Assembly (NCBI GenBank): GCA_039654915.1
Contig: CM077599.1
Coordinates: forward strand, 25,729,501 to 25,793,500
Length of the DNA stretch: 64,000 nucleotides
Direction: 5' to 3'
Origin: Aquilaria yunnanensis
Lineage: Eukaryota; Streptophyta; Magnoliopsida; Malvales; Thymelaeaceae
In this document: positions 11,591 to 21,996 of the stretch, one piece after another
Layout: each line of letters begins with the position of its first letter
Numbering within the stretch: the stretch's first letter is position 1
Made by a program: the position numbers and the translations under genes
The notes under the pieces: generated by a model
Database searches by the model: none
The model's input: the letters and a program-made list of their open reading frames with translations, nothing else
What the model was told of the DNA's origin: nothing

Positions 11591-12650
11591 AGTTTTTAAG
11601 CCGCCCCTAAAATTTTTTAAAATTTTTATTAGGGTTGATTAATGTAATATAAAATTGTAATAATGGGCAAATGTATATTTTACCTTTTTGTAAAAACTAA
11701 TGAGAAACTTACAGAAACTTCTTCGAGGTTTGGCCTAACCTTGCTCCCATCTATTTTACAAAACCTACACTTTACAGTAACTCCACATATTATACTAGTA
11801 GAGTCAAATGCTTTGATTACCTAATAAGATTTGTAAATTATGCAAATTAACCATAATATTCATCTCAAGTCACCTCCAATCCAATTTTTGCTAAATTTAT
11901 AATATATTTCTAATAATTTTTTGTTTCTGAATAATTTCTATATGTATAAATTTACAAAAAAAATTTAAAAATCTATAATATATTTTCATTTTTATAAATT
12001 AAGTTTATGTTTGTGATTAATATTAATATTTAATTTCTAAGATTTTGTTTGACTTTTCAGTTAGTTCAAATAATAGAGAAAATCTTTTTGTTAATATTGA
12101 ATTTATAGAACATACTTATTCCTAGCCTACCTAATTAATGATTATTATTATTATTGAATTTATAGGACATACTTTACAAATAATGAGGGACAATCTTCTT
12201 AAACCCATTACATTCTTCATTATTTTTACATTGAATGAAATAATAAAAAAAATCATATTAAACCAATGGTTATATTTTTATTATATAGATCATGTGTTGC
12301 TAACTTTTAGAATAATAAAAAATCTATAGCATTTTTATCTAAAAAATGCACATTTCTTCTTAAATTTAAATAGTGTTAAAGAAGTAAGAATTTACTCTCT
12401 TTGTTATCAAAAGGTTGATGTTTGATGTTTGATGTTTCATTTTGATAGTTTTGAGCATGTGATTTTGAAAGAGTGTCTTATTAAATTGTGAGTTATAAAT
12501 TTTTTAATTGAATTTAATCACTATAAATTTTTGAATTCCATAAATTTATAATTAACATTATTTATTTTTTTTATTATTGATTGTAACTTTATACGTGTTA
12601 GCAACCTCCCCGCCTCCCTTAAGTTTGGTTTCTGGCGACACCCCTAGGGG
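11590..12650. mobile_element. Inserted dispersed repeat, non-coding
   Basis: This AT-rich segment interrupts the LINE between GGRRG and RGRKERK of the same reading. Its ends share GGGGTGT/ACACCCC, a short inverted match like hAT-type termini (weak). The part 11703-12100 is repeated in diverged form at 63483-63860, including a shared run of nearly 40 bases at 11995-12030 and 63775-63810. I recognise no coding capacity. Confidence 0.5.
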
Positions 12651-13001
12651 AAGAAAAGAAAGAAAGATACTTTGGGACTTGGTGGTAGAGATGGCAATTG
12701 AGTGGGTCGGGTCAGATTTGGGTCAGGTCATTCAGATTCAGGTTTAATCAGGTTAGCATGTATTCGGCTCTAGGTCAGGTTATTTGGGTTCAGGTTGATT
12801 TCAGGTTAAGTAGATTTTGGGTTCGGGTTGGGTTAGGTTATGTTTGTTTGAGTTCGGATCCAATCAGGTCAAATTATCGGGTCTTAACCCAGATTTAACT
12901 TGATTATCGGGTTTACTTGAGTCACTAATGCATAAGTTGAAAATGGCTGACTCGATTCAATTTTGATTAAAATTTAATTTAACTACACATAAAAAATAAT
13001 A

Positions 13002-13291
13002 CTATCTCCGTCCCATTTTAGTTGAAACATATTTGTCTAGGCACGGAGATTAAGGTGTATGTAATTTGTGTTAATTATGTAGTAAAAGTTTAAATAATGA
13101 TTAAAAAGGAAAAGATTCTTTTTTTGGTTTTGTGCAGTGAGAGATTGAGTGGATATTAAAAAAAGAGTCTTTATTGGGTTTTGTGTAAAAGGATTATTTA
13201 ATTGTTTAAGCTTTTCCAAAAGATGAAACATTTCAACCTTTTGAGACATCCCAAAAAGGAATATGTTTCAAGTAAATTGGAATGGAGGGAG
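13002..13291. mobile_element. Stowaway-like MITE (Tc1/mariner type)
   Basis: The termini CTATCTCCGTCCCATTTTAG and, on the complement, CTCCCTCCATTCCAATTTAC are inverted repeats of the plant Stowaway type. TA dinucleotides lie at 13000-13001 and 13292-13293. Length 290 bp, no coding. Confidence 0.75.
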
Positions 13292-13339
13292 TATAAAATT
13301 TATGAAGAAATATTAATATATAATTTCTTTAATAAAATA

Positions 13340-13580
13340 CTCTATCTGTGCCAAGTTCTTTGTAACATTTACTATTCAACAATTAATCAATTATTTTTTA
13401 TTTTTAACATTTTAATATATAAATGAAAAATATTTATATTAAATAATAAATAAAGACCTATAGTTTCTAAATATATATTTTTTAAATTTTTTTCTAACAA
13501 ATAATACTCCTAATATGAATAGATTCAATTCGAACAATTCAAAAAAATCAAATGTTTCAAAGAATATGGGACGGAAGGAG
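13340..13580. mobile_element. Stowaway-like MITE (Tc1/mariner type), second copy
   Basis: The left end CTCTATCTGTGCCAAGTTCT and, on the complement, the right end CTCCTTCCGTCCCATATTCT match as diverged Stowaway termini. TA lies on both sides (13338-13339, 13581-13582). Length 241 bp, no coding. Confidence 0.7.
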
Positions 13581-13929
13581 TACTATAATTAAAACCTAAT
13601 TATTCTTATATCTCTCTCACCATTTCACTAATTATTTCTTATAACTCGCACTCGTTCGCTTTATCATGCAAAACAAATTAACAGAATAGAAGAAACTTAG
13701 TCACATATATTAAATCATAATTTTTTTAAAGTCTTTGTCAACCATATAATTTATATTGATTTAAGTTAAATCGGGTATTATCTAGTTTAGTCATCGGGTT
13801 ATTTCATATTCTTGTTTTTTAAAGTCAAGTTTGGACCATTGACTTTTCTGATGAAATTGGGTCAAGTTGGGTTTGGGTTTAAGTAGATCATATTAAGCCT
13901 TCAAGTCGGGTCAAATTTTACCATTTCTA

Positions 13930-15290
13930 CTTCGTAGAGGAAAAAATAAAGAATAAATTGGCGGATTGGTGAGCAAGGCTGTTGTCATCAGGGGCTACAC
14001 TCACCCCGTTAAAATCTTGTCTTTCCAGCATTCCTTTATACTCTCTCGCGCTGTTTCGAGTGCCGAGAGAAACACTTTTTAAGGCTAGAATTAAATAGGA
14101 GAAATTTCTTGTGGGGTTTTGCCGGGGGAAGTGAGGAAAATTCATTGGGTTTCGTGGGGAAAATTAATTTTAGATGCAGCGTTTTGGGAGTAGTGGGTAG
14201 TCTCTTGGGAAAAAAAATAGGATTGCTTGTAAAATGTTGGTGGAAATTTAGAGTAGAAGAGGAGGCATTAATTGTGGAGGAAGGTGATAAGAGAAATATA
14301 CGGGGGAAAATGATCGTCTGGTAACTGAAAGGGTAGGAAAATTAAGGTCGACTACGTGGGGGAGAGATAGTAAGAGTGGGAAATGACCTTAAAAATTTGG
14401 GAATAAATTTAGAGGAGTTGTTTGAGTGGCAAGTAGGATGTGGCGATAAAATTAAATTTTGGGATGTGTGGGTGGGTAAGAGTTCCTTCAAAAGTTTGTT
14501 TCCCAGGTTGTATAATATTTCTCTAGATAAGGGAGGCCGAGTCATGGATCGAGATGGGTTCTTAGGTAGGGAATAATTGGGAATGGCTGGGAAATTGGAG
14601 GAGAGGAAAAGAAACTTCTGAACTTGATGATTTATTTCAGGTCCTAGATGGAGTATGGTTGCAAAAAGACAAGAAGGATCACAACATTTGGTGCCTTACT
14701 TCAGATGGAGAATTTACAGAGCAATCTTTGGACAAAAAGCTATACACGGAGGACAAAGCTAACTTTGCGCTTAGGAGGAACAGGGTAACCCCGTTGACTA
14801 TCTATCTTTTTGCACGGAAAGCTCAGCAGGGGAGATTGCCAACTCGCTTAAATCAGCACAAGAGGGGAATTCCTCAACAGATGTTGCTATGCCCGAGGTG
14901 TTGTCTGCAGGTAGAAATAGAGGACGATTTATTGTTCAGTTGTCAAAAGGCTCAAGAAGTATGAGATCGCATCTTTACATGGTGGAGTTGTTTCCCAGTC
15001 AGAGGTCTCACTTGTCGGCACATGCTTCAACAGTGGCCGATTAAATGGAGCAAAAAAGAGTTATAAGCTATTTGGGAAGCAGTTGTGTTGGCCACAATGT
15101 TGTTATTTTGGAAAAGCAGGAATGAATTGGTATTCTTAAACAAGGAAGCTAAAATCGAAGAGATTTTGTACAAGACCAAAGCCTTGTCTCACTTATGGGT
15201 AACTTCTAGATTAAAATTAGAACATTTAGTTGTGTCTGATTGGGTGACTAATCCTGTAGAGGATGTGTTAAATTGGTTGTAATTAATACA
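13930..15290 (+). pseudogene. LINE 3' part: post-RT region and zf-RVT domain
   Basis: After the inserted elements the LINE reading resumes with KNKLADW, LLSSGATLTPLKSCLSSIPL and ETLFKAR. It then gives IGFRGEN/LGKKIGLLVKCWWKF in shifted frames. The frame at 14659-14964 carries a zf-RVT-like block (GRLPTRLNQHKRG, CPRCCLQVEIEDDLLFSC) with its cysteines and ends in a stop. A tail frame (15085-15282) follows. Several frameshifts and stops show it is dead. Confidence 0.75.
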
Positions 15291-15641
15291 GGGGTATTGA
15301 TTTTAGTTACAAGGAGGCCGGTGTGAAAGTAAGGTGTTTGGCCACACCAGCTTTTATTAAACTTTGTTTTTGTTTTCCAGCTTCTGGCTGGATGTAAATA
15401 AGAGTTATTCCTGTATTGTTCAAAAAAGTGTCTCATGCATACTGCATACTTTCGTACATGTCTTATTATCTCATTGACATGAAAATCATTATATCTTATT
15501 CTTCAAAGTCTGAACCTTAACTTATACTTTGAAAATTTGTTTACTTAGAATAGCTAGTGGGTGAGCTAAGTGCGTTGTGATTAAATAATATAACGTCCAT
15601 TAGTAGTCTTACATTACTTTGAACTCTTTTTGTTGTTTTTA

Positions 15642-16223
15642 GAGTAAATTGCATTACGTAGTCCCTAACCTTTAATTGTCATTTCATTTTAGTCTATAAC
15701 CTATTGAATATTCTATTTTGGTCCTAAACCTATTAAAATTGTTTTGTTTTGATCCCTCACCAGATCAAATTAATTAACTTAGAATAATTATCTGACATAA
15801 ATTTTTGAAATACTGATTTAAATATTCGGTAACTGTCTTCCAGTAAATTTAAACAATTTAATATTTTTTATAGTAAATAGATAATTCAAATTAGTATTTT
15901 TTTTCTTCCTAAATAAAATAAGTTCAATTTAAAAAAAAAAGATGATTTGAGTTTTCTATTAACTATAAAAATTTATTATATAGATTAAATTTATTGTAAG
16001 ACAATTACTAGATAGTTTAAATTGTGATCTAAAAATTTTTTATCAAACAAATATTTAAGTTAACATAGTTGAACCAATGGGGACCAAAATGAAATGTTTT
16101 CAATAGATTGAGGACCAAAATGAACCTTTTTAATAGGTTTAAGACCAAAACAGAATATTCATTAAGTTAGAGACTAAAACGTAATAATAGTTAAACATTA
16201 GGGATCGATTATGTAATTTACTC
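15642..16223. mobile_element. Mutator-like MITE with long inverted arms, copy 2 (exact target duplication)
   Basis: 582 bp, ends GAGTAAATTGCATTACGTAG and, on the complement, GAGTAAATTACATAATCG. Flanks GTTGTTTTTA at 15632-15641 and 16224-16233 are identical over 10 bp, which fixes the boundaries and supports a Mutator-type transposase. The arms show the family words CAGTAAATTTAAACAATTTA and GACCAAAACAGAATATTC. It ends 184 bp before the start codon of the GIR-like gene. Confidence 0.9.
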
Positions 16224-16407
16224 GTTGTTTTTATTACGTAGTAGCCCCCATGCCTACCCCGAGTAATAAGTTACCGTGAAGAATAATGACGTCCCTCATA
16301 ATTTTCCATGCCCTTCCCTACAATACATAAGCAACCATAGCCACTCTCTCCATCTCTGACCACTGACATTGTAGCAGGAAATTACCCAGCTGGTAGGCAC
16401 TAAAATT

Positions 16408-16716
16408 ATGAGCGGAAGGGCAGAGACAGAGAGTCCGGAAGTGGAGGGGCCTGTTTGGCCGTCGGCGTGGTGGGAGGTGTCAGCTACAGAGGGAGGGTCG
16501 TCGTGCCTGTCGTCGGAGATGAGCGTCAACTGGCCGAGCAGCCCGGAGGCAGACACCGGGGCGACGGCGATGCTGCTGGTGGGGTGTCCTCGGTGCTTGA
16601 TGTACGTGATGCTGTGGGAGGCGAGTAAGTGTCCGATGTGCAACAGTACCGTCCTGCTTGATTTTCTCAAGGAAGAACGTGATGATCAGAGCCCCCAGAA
16701 GAAGGACCGAAACTGA
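16408..16716 (+). CDS. GIR-like small zinc-ribbon protein (GL2-interacting repressor family)
   Basis: 102 residues. The conserved core is LVGCPRCLMYVML followed by KCPMCNSTVLLDFL (about residues 57-87). C60/C63 and C75/C78 form a likely zinc-binding pair of CxxC knuckles. The stretch SSCLSSEM (about 31-38), ahead of a serine/proline linker, also resembles Arabidopsis GIR1/GIR2. Those proteins are nuclear corepressor adaptors in the trichome and root-hair pathway and use an N-terminal LxLxL-type EAR motif to recruit TOPLESS. No EAR motif is visible here, and an in-frame TAG lies upstream (near 16371), so it has been lost, lies on an unseen exon, or this member works differently. The spacing WEASKCPMC is one residue shorter than SEDDPKCPKC. 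A Mutator-like MITE ends 184 bp upstream and may affect the promoter. Family call is good; biological role is inferred. Confidence 0.75.
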   Translation: MSGRAETESPEVEGPVWPSAWWEVSATEGGSSCLSSEMSVNWPSSPEADTGATAMLLVGCPRCLMYVMLWEASKCPMCNSTVLLDFLKEERDDQSPQKKDRN

Positions 16717-18240
16717 CGATCAATATTTCATCAGTCTTCTTTCACAATAACCTACTGTTTCTGTATGCTAGTAGGCTTTTCTTTTCTTTTGTTTTTTCTT
16801 ATTTATTTTTCCTGGTTAATTAGCATGATCCTTTTTTAGGTTCTATTTACTTTTTCCACGTTTGTGTCTGTTTCCTATGCAACAGTGAACAACTTTCATT
16901 ACTAGCTGCATATTTATCTATCATTCTTATCTTTATTGTTTCCGCTCATATTTTTTTCTGGAACCTGCTAACTAAAATGCTTAGAATAATTAATGATGAA
17001 GTAGGAAATTGCCCCATAACATTCTTTTTTCGTTCTACACAACATTCTTTTTCTTTCTACACCAAATCTTAATAATCAAAATCTACCTATCAAAACATTT
17101 TTTTTCGTGCTTGTTTGGGTTTTTGAGGTTATGGCTTGTTGTCTAAGTTTATTTTTTCTAGGTGTTGGTAGCGAATGGTGGGTTTATTTAGGATATAGGA
17201 GATTTAGAAATAGACTATTGGGATTTGATATATGTTAGAATTTGGTGTACTCTTATATTTTATGGGGGTTCCTGAGGGTAATTTATTCTAATATCTTTCT
17301 GGAATTGAGAGTTATACTTTATATTTTTATTAATAATATTTACTTTTTACTGTTTAAAAAAATGAGTTTTAGTTGGTGAAAACATTTTACATGTTGAATG
17401 TTATATATATAAGCACGGACGTAGGGTGATTGATATAAACCCAATAAATACACAAATAAATAAATAAGCCTGATGAAACATATTTTAGATATTTACTACG
17501 AGTGAAGTTTGAAATAATCATTTCATCACAATGTTGAAAACGTCCGTCTGCTATATATTATAAAATACTTTTTTCTTTATTTTCAATAACACGCGCACAT
17601 TAAGTACATTCCATCACAAATCTTCACTCACTGTCATTTTTTATAATGCATGTTTTTTACACGGATATTAAAATGTATGTAGTTTATGTTATTTTTTTTA
17701 TTTTTACTCTTGAAGTCAAAAAAAAAATTTTGTTTTGTATAGTGAAAATTTAAATGAGATTTAGAAAAAGAAATGTTTCTTTTTTAATTTTTGTACAAAG
17801 TTTGAGTTTTATACAGAGAAACCTTGAATAAGGATAATAAGATAAATTAGATATTAAAAAGCATCTTGACCTCTTTTGTTTTACTAATTTTCTAATTGAA
17901 TTTGAATGAGATATTTTGGATAGGATTATGAAGGATGAAATGTGATGAGATACTTGGTTATTTCATCCTACATTAATTTGGCTATATGCGGGATATATAA
18001 ATGAAAACACACACACATATACAAAAATATATAAGTATGCCTTAAACATACAAGTGTTACTACGCACACGCATATGCATATTTTTTTTACCTACAAACAC
18101 AAACGTACACATAAATATAACATATGTTTATATATTACGAATTACGCATAATATTTTTGCATAATAGAAAAATGTCATACACACACACGCACGTAGGTAT
18201 TTTATATACGTGAATATATATTAGTGCTCTAGGAAACAAT
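16717..18240. other. Intergenic 3' of the GIR-like gene
   Basis: T-rich 3' flank followed by AT-rich DNA. The stretch 18005-18200 holds many AC/AT dinucleotide runs (ACACACACAT, ATATATAAG). No credible ORF or terminus was found. Confidence 0.4.
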
Positions 18241-18860
18241 CAAAGGTTTAGGATAGGAGGGCCTCGTGGTCCATACTGGTTTCTGAGGTGGGCTGGGCGC
18301 TCATTCTAATGAATGGCTGAAAAAACTAAGGCCATGTTGTACGGCTTCACAGTAATATTACCAAGATGGAATTAATAAATTCCCAAATTCAAAATCATGA
18401 ACAGAATTAAGTGTCGAGGCTAATCACCTTCGGTTCGATTAGGTGCAAGTCTTCTAAAAGCCGAAAAGGAGCCACATTTTGAAAGAATTGGAGCTGTTCT
18501 CTCCATCATTTTTTCTGCATGTCGAATGCAGTTGTTTAGGGCTAATACGATCTTTTACAATACCAGGTCCTTCCGATGATACCTTCATAAGGCAGATTCT
18601 GATTCTTTAAAGTCTAGGAGCTGCAACATCTGCTGGGTTTAGATAGAATGATCGGAACAGGGACACTGTTGTTTATGGTGCTACCTACCCACCTTCCCTA
18701 GGGTTGGACGGCAGAGCCGTGCCAACGTTTGTTCTATTGGAATTAGAGATTGTCCCCCCACAATAAAGACACGGCTGACCAGCCTCAAAATTTACGAGGC
18801 AATCAAAGGGGTAGTTGCTTGCAAGTTCGGGTCTGAAATCTGGATATCAAACTGTTGCAT
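18240..18860. other. Compositionally distinct segment, possibly organelle-derived
   Basis: About 600 bp with balanced base composition, no homopolymer runs and no long ORF stand out from the AT-rich surroundings (for example GGGCCTCGTGGTCCATACTG and GGACGGCAGAGCCGTGCC). This texture is typical of plant mitochondrial DNA copies in the nucleus, but I could not identify a mitochondrial gene in it. Confidence 0.3.
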
Positions 18861-19661
18861 AAATAGTTGCTAGTTTTATGAATCATTGAATTCTGCTCAT
18901 ACCGTAAGTCGCATTCCATTATTGCTATTACTTTCAAATCTAAAATTCTTATCACTTGCTTTTTTGGCTATTTGGGTCCATGAAACAAGATGAGGAAAGA
19001 ACAGAAAAGGAAGTAGAAAGATAATGTAGCTGATGAGCTCTTGGCTCAAAGGTGTGATGCCCAAATAATCTTGTGGTTGGTCAAGGCTAGGTTAATGACA
19101 TGACTTGTATAAGAGGTTTCTTCTTTCTATAGTCAAATGATAGGTTAGGCACATTACTGCAGGACATAGGATAGAAAGAATAGGTTAGGTACGGTAGGGT
19201 AAAGTAGATTGTAGATTGACTCTTGTACCCATATATAACATTCTGAAAATTAAGAAAACAATAATAACAATACAAAAGAGGAACAAATTAAGATAATATA
19301 GAACATGCAGTTACCTTCATCGGTAAAGATCCATGATGCTAATGTCAATATTGAGAGCTTTAATTGCAATTCCATATTTGTTTTGAGTAAGAAGGTTTGC
19401 TCAATCATTTGAACCGACAAGGGCAAGGGGAATCTTTAAGAAATACACCTACCCATTGATGGGGTGGGAAACTGTCCAGTGAAAGATCATGGTATGTCGT
19501 TGTCGGTTCCTTAATTGTGTTTTAGCTCATGATGTTAGAGCTCTACTACGATCATGGTATGTCGTTGTCGGTTCCTTAATTGTTACCTTTTTCTTTTAAT
19601 CCCGTTTCCTGATTATGTGGATTTTCTCTCTTCTAGTTTGGTTTGTAACCCCCTTAGATAG
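18861..19661. other. Intergenic, no gene seen
   Basis: No credible ORF. A direct repeat of GATCATGGTATGTCGTTGTC occurs at 19485 and 19550, carrying on into GGTTCCTTAATTGT, as if about 65 bp was duplicated. Confidence 0.45.
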
Positions 19662-20722
19662 CATTCTGGAAAAAACTATTTGACGACATTTTTCAACGGC
19701 TAGTGGTCGAATATTTTTCACGGGAATAGTTATTTTAAATTTAATTTTTTTGATGGGAATTTTTTAATGATTATCCATTAGAAAATTTGATAACTAGCTG
19801 TCGGAAAATTTTCTGGCTACATTCCTATGCGGTGAAAAAAATTTCACCCAAAATTGACCAGGAAAATAATTTTTTTTGAATTAAATAATTCCAATGGTAG
19901 AAATTGAAAAATTTCCCTCCCAATTGTCTCACTGAAAATTTCAATTTTTTATTTTGAATTTAATTGTTCCCTCCCCTTCCATCAAAATTTCTTTTTTTTT
20001 ATTTTCTCTCCCACCTTCCTTCTCTTTCTCACAAAATTTCCTTCTTCTTCTTCTTCTTCTTCTTCTTCTTTCTCCCTTCATATATCTCTTCCTTTTCATT
20101 ACCTGTTTCTTTTTCTTCTTATTTTCTCCTTATCAATACATCCTTCTTTTATTTTTCTTCTTCTTCTTCTTCCCTTCTCTTTCTTCTCACCATTGTGTAC
20201 TTCTTTTTCTTATTTTTTTTTCCTTCCTTCTTATCCTTTTCACCAATTTTATCCCCTAGGGGTGGTTTTAAGTGTAACTCTTACAGACCATGGGACCAAA
20301 CAAACATTTCTAAGAGATAGAGACTTTGTGGATAATTAATTATGAGAAGAAACCAGGCACTGCAAAATGATGGTTTCAACCCAAAATGTCTAACAAGTTG
20401 CGAACTAGGGACAAAGCTTCAAATTTGGCCATTTGAGGGACTATCATGTGCAACATGTAAAAATTGAATTTTTTTCTGGAAAAAAAAAAAAGAATTTTCG
20501 ACTACCACCACCATTATTCAGAAAATTCAATGGTAGTAGTCCATCGGATTTCCTAACGGCCACTGCCGCCTGTCAAAAAATCTGAAGGCTAATGTCAAAG
20601 ATTTCTTTCCGATGTATTTCAAGCCGATGGACGTGTATCCAGCGATTGTCTATTATAAATGGAATTTTTCAATGGCTAACCGTTAAAAATTTCCATAAAA
20701 AATCACCATTTTTCTAGTAGTG
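19662..20722. mobile_element. CACTA-like non-autonomous element
   Basis: The right end, read on the complement from 20722, is CACTACTAGAAAAATGGTGA. The left end near 19662 (CATTCTGGAAAAAACTATTT) is a diverged counterpart. Subterminal TTTTTCAACGGCTAG on the left and TTTTTCAATGGCTAACCG on the right repeat, as in CACTA elements. No clear 3-bp target duplication is visible and no transposase is present. The interior is a pyrimidine-rich tract with (TTC)n. Confidence 0.55.
19965..20250. repeat. Pyrimidine-rich tract with (TTC)n microsatellites
   Basis: Nearly continuous C/T on the plus strand, with CTT/TTC trinucleotide runs at 20041-20070 and 20155-20175. The two overlapping frames here give only Phe/Leu/Ser and are not genes. 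Confidence 0.9.
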
Positions 20723-20900
20723 AATCCCCAAATAAACCAGTTTCTTTCTTTTGTTTAAAAATTTAAAAAAAAAACAGAGAATTACAAAATGCCTCATGAG
20801 ATTTAGTTAAAATTACACTTATCCCTTTTTATTTTAGAAGCGTTTTAAAAACTCTTGAGATTTTAAAAAATCTACAGTTACTCACAGATTTTAATATACA

Positions 20901-20930
20901 CTAGGCTAGAAGCTCGTGCTCCGCGATGGG
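20901..20930 (-). other. Helitron 3' end: hairpin and CTAG
   Basis: On the minus strand GGAGC-ACGA-GCTTC can pair as a 5-bp stem (one G-T pair) with a 4-base loop. It is followed after four bases by CTAG and then T outside the element. This matches the expected Helitron 3' terminus (stem-loop a few bases ahead of CTRR). Confidence 0.75.
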
Positions 20931-21996
20931 TATTTCTTGTATAGTGATGAAGCCAAACTATAATCCCTCTCCAGACTCACCAATTCAAGTTTAACATATG
21001 CGACCATATGCCCACATGAAGAGAAAGAAAATTCACAAACTTTAACACAAACAACAAAAATGGCAATGTTTCATGCACAAACGCACAAAAAATGGCAAAA
21101 AAGCTACTGAAAATGCCAGGGTTTAAAATCCTCAGCGTTTAAAATGCACAACACAAATATGATAGCATCTCAACTATTGTTCCATGAACAGTAATATCCT
21201 CTACGCTTTTTAATATATAAAATTCAAAGGAATCTGATTTATGTTACTGAAACAGATTTCGAACAACAAGAAGTTGTAGAGTTCGAAGCAGCAAACAGAA
21301 GTTCGATGGACAAAGTAAGGTGCCTATTAGTCAACAACTTTTGTAATGAAGGCCTGGCTCAACTTATAAAGGAAGGACAAAGACAAGAATTAAAGCTTAA
21401 GCAAATTCGTTCCTTAAAGCTGTTTGGGAGAGATGCACAACAAGAAGCAACAACAGGAATAACTTCATGGTTTCTTCATTGTTCAAAACAGGGACATGAT
21501 GGACACAACCAGAAGGGCTTGCACAGTATGATAACAAGTTATAATAGCATTTCTATTATTACAGTACTATCTTGTATATATGGCATATGCTATCAGGGGA
21601 AGTATTTTAAAAGGATCCATCTCCTTTGGCGATTAGGTAGCTAATATAGATACAAGATAGATCTGGTTAGTTTATGCACAGATACAAAATAGATCTGATT
21701 GGATACGTTCTTCAACAGGAGGTGGATTGATTTGTAGCAAAGCCATTGTACCTGAATTTAGATATATGAGACAATAAAGATTGGATGTAAAAGAAGTGGA
21801 ATGTTATAGTTCTACTTTAGTGTTGATTTACATAATTAGAAGTAGTGATTTCAAAAGATTATGTTGATGGATCATCCTTCTTGCTTTTCTTTATTACTAA
21901 TGGAATGGTAGGTTCATGTTCACCTGGTATATTTGTTGGGGAGATTAGCAGTAAAGTTATGATATATATATGTGAATACTAATAGATAAAATCAAA
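20931..21996. other. Helitron 3' noncoding region
   Basis: The sequence between the RPA1-like gene and the 3' end of the Helitron. A plus-strand frame at 21306-21644 has no recognised domain and opposes the element's transcription. I call no gene. Confidence 0.4.

Larger units (their letters stand above)
12686..13929. mobile_element. hAT-type non-autonomous element, carrying two Stowaway MITEs
   Basis: Ends are TAGAGATGGCAATTGAG and the inverse complement of TTTTACCATTTCTA. Both ends are followed inward by GGGTCGGGTC-like sequence, a layout seen in plant hAT MITEs. The flanks CTTGGTGG (12678-12685) and CTTCGTAG (13930-13937) agree at six of eight bases, the length expected for hAT. When it is removed, the LINE reading continues as ILWDLVV then EEKIKNKLADW. 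Two Stowaway-like elements (13002-13291, 13340-13580) lie inside. Confidence 0.7.
10690..15427 (+). mobile_element. Degenerate LINE (L1-type non-LTR retrotransposon), split by two insertions
   Basis: Remains of one L1-type ORF2 run in order on the plus strand. They are a linker between endonuclease and reverse transcriptase (10700-10900), reverse transcriptase (10910-11590), a short continuation (12650-12685), the post-RT region (13930-14300) and an RNase-H/zf-RVT-like tail (14380-15280). The 3' end runs to a short A-run near 15427. The element is broken by a sequence at about 11590-12650 and by the hAT MITE at 12686-13929; the reading resumes on the far side of both. The endonuclease is missing, and stops and frameshifts are frequent, so it is not mobile. 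Confidence 0.8.

Noticed and set aside
16296..16670. 124-codon minus frame opposite the GIR-like gene
   Set aside because: It is the antisense shadow of a recognised coding region.
19954..20320. Two plus frames of 101 and 118 codons
   Set aside because: They are translations of a (TTC)n/pyrimidine tract.
21306..21644. 112-codon plus frame in the Helitron 3' region
   Set aside because: No domain, and it runs against the direction of the element genes.
21640..21880. Possible Copia RNase H fragment on plus
   Set aside because: A few words look similar but there is no continuous motif such as the ADKNT or SSTEAEY blocks.
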